DNA of 64,000 nt. It comes from Methanosarcina sp. ERenArc_MAG2. Lineage in GTDB: Archaea; Halobacteriota; Methanosarcinia; Methanosarcinales; Methanosarcinaceae. The position numbers and the translations under genes were made by a program. The notes beneath the pieces are model-generated. The model was not told the DNA's origin and ran no database searches. It saw only the letters and a list, made by a program, of their open reading frames with translations. This document shows positions 18,895 to 27,959 of the stretch, piece after piece (within the stretch, counting starts at the first letter, position 1; every line of letters starts with the position of its first letter). Where the stretch lies: NCBI GenBank assembly GCA_023955635.1, contig JAMXHR010000018.1, forward strand, positions 16,309 to 80,308, given 5' to 3'.

Positions 18895-19533
18895 ATTACG
18901 GTAGAATTTCCTGAAATCGACATACGGGAACTTGTAATCGAAATCCAGAAGGGTGCAGGAATGGAACCTGAAAGAAAGGCTGAAGAACAGAAAAAACAAG
19001 ACGATGAGGCACGCATTCTATATGCTGGTGTTCAAGAAGGGAAAATCTGTAAATCCTGCCTGGAAATGCCTGAGGAACAGCGCAAGACTATGATTCTGGA
19101 AATCCAGCAGGTGGCTGAAGAGATACTTAAAGCTCACAAAGTTATTACTGAGCTCAATGATCTTTTAAAAGGCGAATGGTTCCTTAAGCTTCAAAAACCC
19201 GGGCTTGAGAAGAAGCTGGTTCTTGCAAAATACGGGGAAGAGGTTTTCGTAGGGCTTTATACTTATTCGGATGATATCCCTATCCCGGATCCAAATCTTG
19301 TTTTGCTCTCTCAGAACGGGTTCTGGTATCCGCAAAGAATAGAGAAAAAGTTTGAAGAAACGGTTTCTTCCTTCTTCACAGGAGCATATGGGGACTATGA
19401 TTTCCTTAACATTGTCCCTGAAAATGTTGAAAAGTTCCAGGTTTTCCAGCGAGATTTTGTAAAAACACTTAAGAATCAGGGCTGGGATACACCGGATATA
19501 GAGGTTCTCGAAAAAATCCTGCCAAAAAATTGA
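18895..19533 (+). CDS. Uncharacterised acidic protein
   Basis: The conserved-looking reading starts before the first ATG (18961). From 18895 it runs ATT ACG GTA GAA..., giving TVEFPEIDIRELVIEIQKGAG, and AGGGGG lies four bases upstream of the ATT. So either a rare ATT start is used or an ATG has been lost. Later parts include a helical charged segment, ICKSCLEMPEEQRKTMI, KYGEEVFVGLYTYSDDIPIPDPN and SFFTGAYGDYDFLNIVP. I do not recognise the family. No membrane segment; it is predicted soluble. If the ATT is not used, an ATG-initiated form begins at 18961. Confidence 0.6.
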   Translation: MTVEFPEIDIRELVIEIQKGAGMEPERKAEEQKKQDDEARILYAGVQEGKICKSCLEMPEEQRKTMILEIQQVAEEILKAHKVITELNDLLKGEWFLKLQKPGLEKKLVLAKYGEEVFVGLYTYSDDIPIPDPNLVLLSQNGFWYPQRIEKKFEETVSSFFTGAYGDYDFLNIVPENVEKFQVFQRDFVKTLKNQGWDTPDIEVLEKILPKN

Positions 19534-19722
19534 AATTATTTCATAAAACTGGTTTCATACTCGGAATCAGTTTTTTCTTTCTGTTCTATCAGTTCTGGTT
19601 CTGTTTTTTCCCATAGAATATTTAAATATTGAAAGCATACGCAGTTTCAGGTATAGATTCAGCGGTGTTACTTGCTTTTACCTCAGCCCTTTTCATAATA
19701 ATTGATTTTCAGAAGGTCTTTT

Positions 19723-20913
19723 ATGTTTTCGATAAACTCCGAATGCATCCTATCAAAAAAATCTAAAGATATCCCTCCTTTCTATGTGATGGAAGTGCTG
19801 GAAAGTGCCCAGGCTCTGGAAGCGGAGGGAAGGCATATAATCCATCTCGAGGTCGGAGAGCCTGATTTTCCTACAGCTTCTCATATCTGTGAAGCCGCCT
19901 GCGCTGCTATTGGCCGGGGGTCCACAAAATACACTCATAGCCAGGGACTTCTTTCTCTCAGAGAGACAATAGTTGAGTCTTATCACCGGAAGTTCGGAGT
20001 TGATCTGAGTCCGGATCAGGTTATTGTGACTTCCGGAACAAGCCCCGGCCTTCTGATTGTTTTCATGGCCCTGCTTGAAAAAATGGATGAAGTAATTATG
20101 TCGAACCCTCACTACGCCTGCTATCCGAATTTTGTGAAATACCTGGGTGGAACCCCTATTTATGTCTACACGAACGAGACAAACGGGTTTGCCCTGGAAC
20201 CGGAAACTGTGAAGCAGTGCCTGAGTTCCAATACAAAAGCTATCCTGATCAACAGTCCTTCAAATCCTGGTGGGCATGTAATGTCTCCTGAAAGTTTGCA
20301 GGGCCTTGCCGCAATAGCGGATGAAAGAGGAATTCCGATTGTTTCGGACGAAATCTACCAGGGCCTGATCTATAGCGGAGAAGAGCACACTATCCTTGAA
20401 TATACGGATAACGCTTTTGTCCTTAACGGCTTTTCCAAACTGTATGCGATGACCGGCTGGAGGCTTGGCTACATTATCTGTCCTCCAGAATGTGTCCGTG
20501 CGATCCAGAAAATCCACCAGAACTTTTTTATCTGTGCCAACTCCTTCGTCCAGGAAGCGGGAGTTGCAGCTCTTAAAGGCTCCCAGGAACACGTTGCAGA
20601 GATGATCCAGACCTACAACACACGCCGCCAGTATATGCTGAAAAGGCTCATAGGAATGGGCCTGGATGTCCGCAAAGAGCCAATGGGAGCTTTCTATGTC
20701 CTCGCCGATGCCCGCAAATACAGCAATGACTCTCTTGAATTAAGCCGCCGCATCCTTAACGAGGCTGGCGTTGCAGTTACTCCAGGGATTGATTTTGGAA
20801 ATGGGGCAGAGGGTTATCTGCGCTTTTCTTATGCCAACAACCTCGAAAATATAAAAGAAGGTATGGATAGGTTGGAGACTTTTTTAGAAAAAGAACTTGA
20901 GGGAGAACTTTAG
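19723..20913 (+). CDS. Class I/II PLP-dependent aminotransferase
   Basis: The roughly 396-residue aminotransferase is intact. It has GEPDFPTASHI, STKYTHSQGLLSLRE, VTSGTSPGLLIVFMALL (cofactor phosphate region), NPHYACYPNFV, INSPSNPGGHVMS, VSDEIYQGLIY (Asp and Tyr of the PLP site) and NGFSKLYAMTGWRLGY with the Schiff-base Lys. It ends with the substrate-binding Arg in YLRFSYANN. It belongs to the aspartate/aromatic aminotransferase group; the precise amino donor is not resolvable. I chose the ATG at 19723, preceded by AGAAGGT. The TAG stop is followed two codons later by TGA. Confidence 0.92.
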   Translation: MFSINSECILSKKSKDIPPFYVMEVLESAQALEAEGRHIIHLEVGEPDFPTASHICEAACAAIGRGSTKYTHSQGLLSLRETIVESYHRKFGVDLSPDQVIVTSGTSPGLLIVFMALLEKMDEVIMSNPHYACYPNFVKYLGGTPIYVYTNETNGFALEPETVKQCLSSNTKAILINSPSNPGGHVMSPESLQGLAAIADERGIPIVSDEIYQGLIYSGEEHTILEYTDNAFVLNGFSKLYAMTGWRLGYIICPPECVRAIQKIHQNFFICANSFVQEAGVAALKGSQEHVAEMIQTYNTRRQYMLKRLIGMGLDVRKEPMGAFYVLADARKYSNDSLELSRRILNEAGVAVTPGIDFGNGAEGYLRFSYANNLENIKEGMDRLETFLEKELEGEL

Positions 20914-21216
20914 GGATGAGGTTTTTCTTGTCGCCTAATATTATCTAAAATCCATCTATTCTTTAATTTCTCTTCTTTTGTACATTTTCAACTCTTGAGT
21001 TTCAGGATCGTAAAATCCAGAAAAACTGCTATGGTTCTTGTCATTTTATTCCGGGCAGAAAAGCCCTATTATCCAAGTTCCATATTTTTCTCGCCTCAAA
21101 TTTAGACTTTTACTAGTGAGCAGCTAAAGAAGATTGAATTTAGAAGGTACTTAACCATCGGGAGCAGTATGAAAACATTACATTATTAAATTTCGTTATA
21201 CTGACAAATATAGTAA
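20914..21216. other. Intergenic spacer without recognised gene
   Basis: About 300 bp of AT-rich sequence after the aminotransferase gene. I see no coding pattern or structured RNA. Confidence 0.45.
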
Positions 21217-21402
21217 CTATAGTTTTGAATTGTTTTCATTTTTGATTAAAGAGTTTAGATTCTCTGGAGTTACCTTCAGATCAATAGCAATTTGTTCCTT
21301 CTCAATAGGGATTATAAACATTAATGGCTTTGCATCAGGATTTTTAAGCCTTTTCCTTTCTGAACCGTCCCTCTTGTAAATGCGAAGATTTGTGAAACTC
21401 AT
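21217..21402 (-). CDS. Short hypothetical protein
   Basis: A 61-residue reading frame starts at an ATG and contains TNLRIYKRDGSERKRL, PLMFIIPIEKEQIAIDLKV and a polar tail. Codon use looks normal, but no good ribosome-binding site precedes it and I recognise no family. It might be a small DNA-binding or toxin-associated protein, or spurious. Confidence 0.35.
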   Translation of the reverse strand: MSFTNLRIYKRDGSERKRLKNPDAKPLMFIIPIEKEQIAIDLKVTPENLNSLIKNENNSKL

Positions 21403-21638
21403 AAATATTTTATAGTATGATGCATATTCTAAATATTACTTTCTAACTTTTGAAATAAAAAGCATCTGTCTTGCGGTCACAAACTATTATTATTTATATA
21501 GTAGTGTGTTTTATGCTGTTGATTTTTCAGTTTAACGATGTAATCCCCCTGTGATACAGTAACTACACAGGTGCTTGAAAATCCTGAGCGGATTAGTTAG
21601 AAAGGTTGTATTCTTAATAAAAGAATGGAGCCAGAAAT

Positions 21639-22958
21639 ATGAACAAAAATACTAAAGTAAAGGTAATACCCCGATTGTTAGGGATGCTGATTTGCCTGGC
21701 ATTAGTACAGGCTGCGTGTGCCCAAACGGACGGGTCTGATGAAAATGTAATTTTCGGGAATGTTACTTACGAAAATGGAACTTACGAAAATGTTTCCCTT
21801 GAAATAAATGAAAATGTAACTGATGGCAACGTATCTGGTGAAAATGTTACAGTACATACTATAAATCCAACTTACCATTCTACGTATCTAATGGCGGGAA
21901 ATAGCGAAAAGTTTACTGTTAGTTTCAAGAATGAAGGTAATGAAACGCTCGTTATAACACCGAAAGTAGTTTCTATACCCAACAGTGGGAACGAAATCCC
22001 TGAAAGCTGGATCACTATATCCCCAACAAACACAACAGTAGAACCAGATGCACTGCAGGATTTTATAGTTGAAGTAAATCTTCCCCGAGATGCAGAAAGC
22101 GCGTACTATCAAACAGCTGTAGTCTTCACAGATGATCTTCTGCCAGATTCCACAGAATATGTCAATTCAATGAGGCTTGATATCTCAGTCCAGGCTAGCC
22201 CGAAAATCGAGCTTCAGTCAAGTTATATCTCTGATATCGTTGATGCAGGAAAAGAATATGTGTACAAGATAAAAATCAAAAATGTGGCAGACGGAGACGT
22301 CACTATTGATCCTAAAGTGACCAGATACGTGTATGATGGTTCATTTAATACATTTAATCTCAGCGATGATGCAATAGTGATTTCTGCTCCTTCAGTTATA
22401 AAAACAGGTGAAATCACTAGCATGACTATTAGGGTGCCTGTTCCGGAAAATGCGACAGGATCGTACAGTGGGTACATCGAAATGAATATTGATGGAAAAG
22501 CCAATGATGTATCTGGCTCGCGAATAGATCTGAATTTAAGGGTTATGCAACAGCCTACAGTTCCTTACGTGCAAACTTTCAACACTACGAATAATGCCCC
22601 AATAACGATTGAAGTTTCGACTGATACTTACGACCCGACTATGGGACTGCGTATTTCTCCTAAAATTGAAAAACCATCCTTTAATCTAAAACTGAAATAC
22701 AATTCCCGTTTTGTCCGCATATCCCCTTCGAAAATAACACAAAGTAGCAACGTAAACACTGAGGGGTATTATTTCCCGGCATGGGCGGTGGATAATAACA
22801 CAATTTATCAAAATACAAACAATCATTACGCAGAAACATACACAGTTACGGGAGCAACCGGAAAGTGGGAACTCTATATTACGCCGAAAAATACGGAATC
22901 CTTTGGATATTCGATAACGTCGGAAAATGACGATAAAAAACAGTATATATTTAGGTGA
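21639..22958 (+). CDS. Secreted repeat-rich surface protein
   Basis: A signal peptide (LLGMLICLALVQAACAQ) is followed by Asn/Thr/Glu-rich short repeats (NVTYENGTYENV, NVTDGNVSGENV) with many N-x-T glycosylation sequons. Beta-sandwich-like segments resembling NEW3/CARDB-type extracellular domains follow: TFKNEGNETLVITPKVVS-like, VDAGKEYVYKIKIKNVADGD and PENATGSYSGYIEMNIDG. The 439-residue protein lacks a hydrophobic C-terminal anchor, so it is secreted or held by the S-layer. It was not assigned to a named family. Probably an exported adhesion or envelope protein. Confidence 0.7.
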   Translation: MNKNTKVKVIPRLLGMLICLALVQAACAQTDGSDENVIFGNVTYENGTYENVSLEINENVTDGNVSGENVTVHTINPTYHSTYLMAGNSEKFTVSFKNEGNETLVITPKVVSIPNSGNEIPESWITISPTNTTVEPDALQDFIVEVNLPRDAESAYYQTAVVFTDDLLPDSTEYVNSMRLDISVQASPKIELQSSYISDIVDAGKEYVYKIKIKNVADGDVTIDPKVTRYVYDGSFNTFNLSDDAIVISAPSVIKTGEITSMTIRVPVPENATGSYSGYIEMNIDGKANDVSGSRIDLNLRVMQQPTVPYVQTFNTTNNAPITIEVSTDTYDPTMGLRISPKIEKPSFNLKLKYNSRFVRISPSKITQSSNVNTEGYYFPAWAVDNNTIYQNTNNHYAETYTVTGATGKWELYITPKNTESFGYSITSENDDKKQYIFR

Positions 22959-23023
22959 AAAATTATGGTATGGTAGCATGATTTGATTTTATATATTCTG
23001 AGTCCTGCTATCCATATTCCTTA

Positions 23024-23107
23024 CCCGAGCTGCGCTTCCCGAGCTGCGCTTCCCGAGTTCCGCTTCCCGAGTTCCGCTTCCCGAGTTCCGCTTCCCGAGT
23101 TCCGCTT
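23024..23107. repeat. Six 14-bp GC-rich tandem repeats
   Basis: Six contiguous CCCGAG(C/T)T(G/C)CGCTT units, the first two differing from the last four. They are followed by CGGGAGCACGGGGTCCG and a TGCTCGAGAGGACTAAT-like tail (near 23180-23196). They are an expanded form of the dispersed GC-rich element also seen at 39733 and 52268. Confidence 0.85.
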
Positions 23108-23216
23108 CGGGAGCACGGGGTCCGTTTCACTCTCTTTGCTCGCTCAAGCGGACTGGTTTATATTAAAGATACTGAGCTGTGCTCGAGAGGACTAATCTAC
23201 AAAGATGAAATTAATA

Positions 23217-23330
23217 GGACTTACGCACTGAAGTACAAAATCAAGTACATTTGGTGTTGTAACTGGTTTGGTATTTTATACAGGTAGAGGTTTAATGCTA
23301 TTGATTTCTCAGTTCAACTGCGTAAGTCCT
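23217..23330. mobile_element. 114-bp MITE with ACTTACGCA-type termini
   Basis: GGACTTACGCACTGAAG at the left and TTCAACTGCGTAAGTCC at the right form inverted repeats around non-coding sequence. The left 35-40 bases match the reverse complement of 53967-54006 (ACTTAC.CACT, then ACAAAATCAAG.ACA). Confidence 0.7.
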
Positions 23331-23341
23331 ATATAATGATA

Positions 23342-23477
23342 AAACTAAGTAACTGTCACAAAACAAATTAGGCATATTTTTCAGAAAGTTCATTTTCAAT
23401 TGATGATGTTGATCTTGAAAATCAAGGCATCCAATTGAAACCTGTGCATAGTTTGTTCTGTGACGACTCCTAAGTTA
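23342..23477. mobile_element. Possible MITE with ISAzo13-like ends
   Basis: An imperfect inverted repeat of about 25 bp (left ..CTAAG..CTGTCACAAAACAAA at 23344-23367, right complement 23451-23475) bounds about 80 bp of non-coding sequence. Its core GTCACAAAACAAA resembles the ISAzo13 terminus CGTCACAAAATAA at 24565, so it may be a non-autonomous relative. Confidence 0.45.
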
Positions 23478-24554
23478 CACTCAGGAGAAATAATTTATAA
23501 AAATTCTTGATTTATAAAACTTTTGATGGTCCATCTTTATCCGATTGATGTTTTAACACACCTAAATTTCAATAGTTCCCTTAAAGTCCACTTTGATTCA
23601 ATAATCCGTGCTTCTCTTGCCGGTGTATTTTTACATTCAACCCCTCTTTCATCTTTGTACCTTAATCCTCCATGACCTCTACAGAAGTTAAAATGTGTAC
23701 AATATAACTTCATTTGATACTCTAACCATTCTTTCATTTTTGAAAACCCTATTGTTTTCCTTGAAACTCTGTTGTTATCCTGTCTAAAAGTCAGGTTTTG
23801 TCTTTCAAGTAGAGTTGTTGATATTTCTCTTTGATCAATATCCTCTCCAAAGATGATCTTCTTCTCTACTTTCTCAAGTACCCCATTTTTTCTTGTTTTG
23901 ACTACCTGGGCATACCTTAAATCATCAGAGGGAACGATTTTTGTTTTCTTTGGTCTTCCTTTTTTCCCAGTACTTGGAAACTCTCTCAAAACTCCAAATT
24001 GTTTCAAAAGAGCTTCTCTATAAAAGTTTAACCCATCTGTGACAAAAACAGGAATTTTATCAGAAAGATGTTTATTAACTAATTCAACCAACTTGTCTGC
24101 AACATACTGTTTTCTTGGACCTATTAAAAAGTCAAGTATTAGCCTGCAACATGGTACAAAAGCTACCCACATCCATGGCCCATCATCCTTGTAATCTTTC
24201 ATCCTGGGAACTATTTTTTTGGATTATTACCCATAGTTCGTCCATTTCTATCTTTGGAACATCCAGGTTCTTCATCATAACGTCATTTACTTTATCGCAT
24301 TGTTCAGATGCACGAACTAACCATCGCTTTACACTGGCAGGTTGTACATCTAAAACATCGGAAATGGCTTCAATGCTCATTCCTTTCATAGACATTTTTA
24401 GAGCTAAATCGATAGTTTTCTCATCTTTGCGAAGATCATGATAAAAAGTGTCTGTATGGTCACAAAAAGCTTTACCGCAATGACGGCAAAGATATCTTCT
24501 TGTTTTTTCTCCACGGCTTATGTAAGTTCCATTTCCAACAACATTGTCTTGATC

Positions 24555-24560
24555 ACTAAG
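24555..24560. repeat. Target-site duplication ACTAAG of the inner element (left copy)
   Basis: ACTAAG at 24555-24560 is repeated at 25847-25852 on the other side of the ISAzo13 element. Both belong to the interrupted CTT AGT codons of the outer transposase. Confidence 0.85.
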
Positions 24561-25846
24561 GGCTCGTCACAAAATAATTTAATTAACTCACTCCATTCTT
24601 TGGTTTGAATGTGTAATTCCATTCTCCGTGAAACTCATCAAGTATAATGCCCAATTTTTCAACCTGTTTTTTTCGATTTTAATTCCTGTTGGATACTTAT
24701 TCGTGTCTAACATGCATTTTACTTCAAGCCCTTTTGATGTAGTTGTTGCTGCAATAAGGTTTACAACTACTTCATAGCTTGTTAGTGGTTTTCCTCTCCA
24801 ATTAAGAGTAATCTGGGAAAATAGTCTATGCTCTATTTTATTCCATTTACTTGTACCTGGAGGAAAGTGACAAACCGAAATCTCCAATCCGATTTCATCC
24901 GTTAATTTTTGTAATTCTGTTTTCCACAATTTTACTCTTGATCCATTGCTTCCCCCACAATCTGCAGTAATTAAAAGTTTTTTTGCATCAGGATATGATT
25001 TACACCCCATTAGATTCCACCATCTACGTATACTTTCAACTGCAAAAGACGCTGTATCATGATCTATGCCGACGTTTACCCATCCCTCATTATTAGCAAT
25101 GTCGTATACCCCATATGGATTTACCTTTCCCAGTTCTTTATCCTTAAAATCATATACATTGACAAGTATTGGATCTTTTTTGGACGCAATTCACGGCCAA
25201 CATTCTTGAAATTTCCGATTAACTCTTTCTTTTTAGTATCTACTGAGATTACAGGCTGATGTTCACCTTGAAATATTTTACATTTTTCACTTATATGCTC
25301 AAATTGTTTGTCACGATCAGGATGCTCAGTTCCTTCTATGGTTTTCTTATTCGCTTGTAAACTGTAACCAAGCATGTGAAGCATATCCGCAACTCTTGTA
25401 TGGCTTACTTTATGTCCGATATTCTGAAGTTCCCCTGCTATATTTCGAAGACTTTTACAAGTCCAGAGTAAAGGAGATTCCGGATCCCCACGACTTGTTG
25501 GTTCAATAAGTGCCTCAAGATCGGACAAAAGAGTAGGGTCTTTCTCAACAATCTTTTTACGACCTCCTCCAGGAGCACGTATTTTATTATCAGAAAGAGA
25601 TTTGCCACTTTCCAGTTCAGTGCAACCTTTTTTAATTGTATTTTCAGAAATACCAGTTGCACGAGAAACTATGCTGATGTTGCCTTTGCCAATACTAAGC
25701 GCTTCTGCAGCTGCAAATAAACGTTTGCTTTTTTCATCAAGAAAAGGTTTTAGCAAGTTATATTTTTTGGAAATAATTTCCTCAAGCATATAGACCAAAT
25801 AGGATTAACTTATATAAAAAAATACTCAATCTATTTTGTTACGAAT
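24561..25846 (-). mobile_element. ISAzo13-family insertion sequence (1286 bp) inside an IS1-like element
   Basis: The ends GCTCGTCACAAAATAA (from 24562) and the complement of ATTCGTAACAAAATAG (to 25846) are imperfect inverted repeats. The flanking ACTAAG duplications prove insertion into the older transposase gene. Confidence 0.85.
24583..25798 (-). CDS. ISAzo13-family transposase (two frameshifts)
   Basis: Reading from 25798: ISKKYNLLKPFLDEKSKRLF and AAAEALSIGKGNISIVSRAT, then RAPGGGRKKIVEKDP, LLWTCKSLRNIAGELQ, QPVISVDTKKKELIGNFKN (catalytic Asp), WVNVGIDHDTASFAVESIR, LLITADCGGSNGSRVKLWK (second Asp) and CHFPPGTSKWNKIEHRLFS (Glu). It ends with LGIILDEFHGEWNYTFKP. These are the hallmarks of ISAzo13 transposases. 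The reading needs one extra base in T6 (25176-25181) and one in T7 (24667-24673). Both are homopolymers, so the gene may really be intact. Confidence 0.85.
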
Positions 25847-26012
25847 ACTAAGACCATAGAGCTCACAGTCTTTGTTCGGACACGAAACGTTAGTAAATTG
25901 TGATTTTGGACCTCTTTTTCCCATAACAGAATATTATACAAATTAATCTATATAACCTCAATCAAATACAAATTGACCATCAAACTTTTTCAAAACCATA
26001 AATTAAAAAAGG

Positions 26013-26208
26013 TGGGGCTGGTGAGATTCGAACTCACGATCGACGGGTATCTCCGAACAACTGCTTTAACAGTTTTAGTTCTGGTGAGCATCTATCAGTG
26101 CTCCAACGGTTCCTCATTATCCTGCCCCGTCGGGCAAAATTCAGTATACCCGTTGTTCATCATTTATCCGCTGGAGCCCATCGCCATGCCGGGCTAGGCC
26201 ACAGCCCC
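26013..26208 (-). tRNA. tRNA-Trp(CCA) with a 122-nt intron that is a box C/D guide
   Basis: The 5' half GGGGCTGTGGCCTAGCCCGG... through the anticodon stem ATGGG and loop CTCCAG occupies 26208-26171. The 3' half ACCCGTCGATC, T-stem GTGAG/CTCAC, acceptor CAGCCCC and discriminator A occupies 26048-26013. The anticodon is CCA; the 3' CCA is not encoded. The intron (about 26049-26170, at the canonical 37/38 position) is spliced by the archaeal endonuclease. Exon borders are accurate to about one base. Mature length is about 74 nt before CCA addition. Confidence 0.92.
26049..26170 (-). ncRNA. Intronic box C/D guide RNA of pre-tRNA-Trp
   Basis: On the minus strand the intron has box C ATGATGA (26157-26163), D' CTGA (26141-26144), C' ATAATGA (26114-26120) and D CTGA (26095-26098). 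The guide before D matches the exon segment GCTCCAGCGG and, by the fifth-nucleotide rule, selects C34. The guide before D' (ACGGGTAT) matches ATACCCGT and selects the first C of the 3' anticodon stem, C39. Methylation of positions 34 and 39 by the tRNA-Trp intron is known from Haloferax. The fibrillarin/Nop5 genes at 1-1510 supply the enzyme. Confidence 0.88.
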
Positions 26209-26527
26209 TTAACAAGGATACTTTACAAGGATAGTGAAATACCTTTTCTCTTTTAAATAGTTAACGGCAGGAAATGATGTTTTTGTGAATCAATTCTTAT
26301 TTCATATGAGTTTTTCTTTCTCAATAAATGTATGGAAAATAAATTATTCCTGAAAGGATTTCTGAATAATTAATTGAGTTTCTGAGCATAAAAACAGTTC
26401 TAAAACTCTGACTGATTAAAAATAAAATTGGTTTTGGGATAAGCTTAATGATTAAACATAAAATGGATTTTAGGATAAGCTCAATATCGATCTTCTTATA
26501 CAACTTGGGCAAAAGGAAATAAAGCAG
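26209..26527. other. Spacer with a dispersed repeat near tRNA-Trp
   Basis: About 320 bp with no gene. The part 26367-26450 resembles 61553-61640 next to the tRNA-Leu relic, sharing ATTAATTGAGTTTC.GA.CAT and TTGGGATA.GCT.AAT. It also repeats internally (TTTTGGGATAAGCTTAAT and TTTTAGGATAAGCTCAAT). Confidence 0.55.
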
Positions 26528-26737
26528 TTAGTCTATGGCTATCATCACATTTGAGGCCTTGACTACTGCGTATGCTTCGCTTCCTTCTTTTAACTTCAGG
26601 CTTTCAGCTGATGTCTTTGTGATGATGGAAGTGATTTCCGCTCCACCTGGTAACTCTATTACAATTTCAGTGTTAACTGTTCCGGTGACAATGCTTTTAA
26701 CTTTTCCTTTCAAGACGTTGCGTGCGCTTAGTTTCAT
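26528..26737 (-). CDS. Mop (molybdate/tungstate-binding) domain protein
   Basis: A 69-residue single Mop domain: MKLSARNVLKGKVKSIVTGT, then VNTEIVIELPGGAEITSIIT, SAESLKLKEGSEAYAVVKAS and NVMIAID. Stand-alone Mop proteins (molbindins) form oligomers that store molybdate or tungstate in the cytoplasm. Such metals are needed by formylmethanofuran dehydrogenases. I chose the ATG at 26737, with GGAGAG upstream, over the upstream start at 26755. Divergently placed from the acetyltransferase. Confidence 0.85.
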   Translation of the reverse strand: MKLSARNVLKGKVKSIVTGTVNTEIVIELPGGAEITSIITKTSAESLKLKEGSEAYAVVKASNVMIAID

Positions 26738-26961
26738 TCTTTGCTCTCCATTCAAGTGCGGTAAAATTTCCGTTAGTTCTATTATTACTTTTCAACATTT
26801 ATTGCTGACTTTTCGAATAGGCTCTTAATTGATTCACGGCATCTGATAATAATTTTTTGAATATTCATTAAATTCTGAATTTCTCTGCATCAGTATTTAT
26901 AAAGTCTTCTCATATCCAACTTACCAAAAAGATTATATTATAAAAAACATTTATCTGTTGC

Positions 26962-27501
26962 ATGTCCCTTATTCTTTTTCCTATTAACACCGAAAGATTG
27001 TGCCTGGTTCCTGCCACTGTGAAACTCTGTCTTCTGGAACTGTATGATCGCCCGTTATTTGCTTCTACTCTCAAGGTTCATGTTCCGAAGGAATGGCCAC
27101 CTGACCAGATCACTCCTGAGGTAATAGAAGAATTTATCAAAGGAATGAAGGTGAGAGATCGGAAGATCTGGAGCTTTTACTGGCTTTTGTGCCAGAAGGA
27201 CTCGGAACTGTCTGTCCTTATAGGAAGCGGAGGATTTCTCGTCCTCGAGAATGGAACTCTTGAGATAGGGTACTCCATGCTATCCGAATACCAGAGAAGA
27301 GGATATGCAACGGAGGCTGTGCGATCAATGCTTCAATGGGCTTTTTCCAGTCTCAAAAAAGACCTTATTATAGCTCACACTTATCCTTACCTCAAAGCCT
27401 CGATCCGTGTTCTGGAAAAAAACGGTTTTTTATTTAAAGGAAAAGGCCAGGAGGAAGGTACCATACTTTATGAACTCAGGAATGAAAAACTGGATAATTA
27501 A
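26962..27501 (+). CDS. GNAT-family N-acetyltransferase (RimJ/RimL-like)
   Basis: The 179-residue protein starts LFPINTERLCLVPATVKLC, as in RimJ/RimL-type acetyltransferases. SVLIGSGGFLVLENGTLEIG, then YSMLSEYQRRGYATEAVRS, is the acetyl-CoA pyrophosphate-binding motif (RRGYAT). IAHTYPYLKASIRVLEKNGF is the C-terminal GNAT helix. Cytoplasmic; the acyl acceptor is unknown. Monocistronic by spacing. No clear ribosome-binding site; the ATG at 26962 gives the expected family length. Confidence 0.88.
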   Translation: MSLILFPINTERLCLVPATVKLCLLELYDRPLFASTLKVHVPKEWPPDQITPEVIEEFIKGMKVRDRKIWSFYWLLCQKDSELSVLIGSGGFLVLENGTLEIGYSMLSEYQRRGYATEAVRSMLQWAFSSLKKDLIIAHTYPYLKASIRVLEKNGFLFKGKGQEEGTILYELRNEKLDN

Positions 27502-27760
27502 GAGCCTATTCAAAAAGTGGTTACCTGCTGTAACTTTACAATATGCAATGCAAAACCGGAATGGATACTCTGATATTATAGACCTTATATGCCCATACAT
27601 ATGAACTTTACAAACCTGAAGTCAGTTTCCAATTTGTTATGGTTTATATTTGGGAAATGAATGTAAATTATCCGCTCAAAAAAGTAAAAAGCCGATATGT
27701 TTATATCTAATTGTAAATTTACTTTCAAATATAATTTCTTTATAGAATTTACATAAAATT

Positions 27761-27959
27761 GACTCTGGTCCAAAATCTAGTGATTTTTGCATTTCTTGAT
27801 TGAAAATCTGAATTCGTAAGAAGAATTCAGCCTCCAATCAAAATTAACATTCGATATCTAAAGGCTTCAACCTAGAAGTAAAATCACAAGGATTGTAACC
27901 AATTACAAAATCTAGTGATTTTTAATTTTACGTTCATCACTGGATTTTGGTACTGAGTC
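27761..27959. mobile_element. 199-bp MITE with 8-bp target duplication
   Basis: The left end GACTCTGGTCCAAAATCTAG with TGAT matches the complement of the right end (GACTCAGTACCAAAATCCAG with TGAT) over about 24 bp. The element is flanked by perfect ATAAAATT direct repeats (27753-27760 and 27960-27967). An internal CAAAATCTAGTGATTTTT repeats the terminal sequence. It has no coding capacity and is probably mobilised by an unlinked transposase. Confidence 0.8.

Larger units (their letters stand above)
23537..25924 (-). pseudogene. IS1-family-like transposase gene, interrupted
   Basis: The N-terminus from the ATG at 25924 (MGKRGPKSQFTNVSCPNKDC, then ELYGLS) is separated from DQDNVVGNGTYISRGEKTRR, then YLCRHCGKAFCDHTDTF by the inserted ISAzo13. 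Removing the insert with one copy of the ACTAAG duplication restores the frame exactly. Downstream lie the HTH (MSIEAISDVLDVQPASVKRW), MDELWVI (first acid), VFVTDGLNFYREALLKQF and LLERQNLTFRQDNNRVSRKT with FSK, as in IS1 transposases. A second break is a two-base loss in T7 (24214-24220). The gene is dead because of the insertion. Confidence 0.75.
23521..25984 (-). mobile_element. IS1-like element interrupted by a second IS
   Basis: Short inverted ends TTTTGATGGTC (from 23521) and GACCATCAAA (to about 25983) enclose an IS1-like transposase reading from 25924 to 23537. It is split by an ISAzo13 element at 24561-25846. Without that insert the element is about 1.17 kb. Its right end lies about 30 bp from the 3' end of tRNA-Trp. 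No convincing target duplication was identified. Confidence 0.65.

Noticed and set aside
23024..23107. 14-bp repeats as a CRISPR or coding repeat
   Set aside because: No spacers, and no flanking gene frame supports them as coding; they match a dispersed spacer element.
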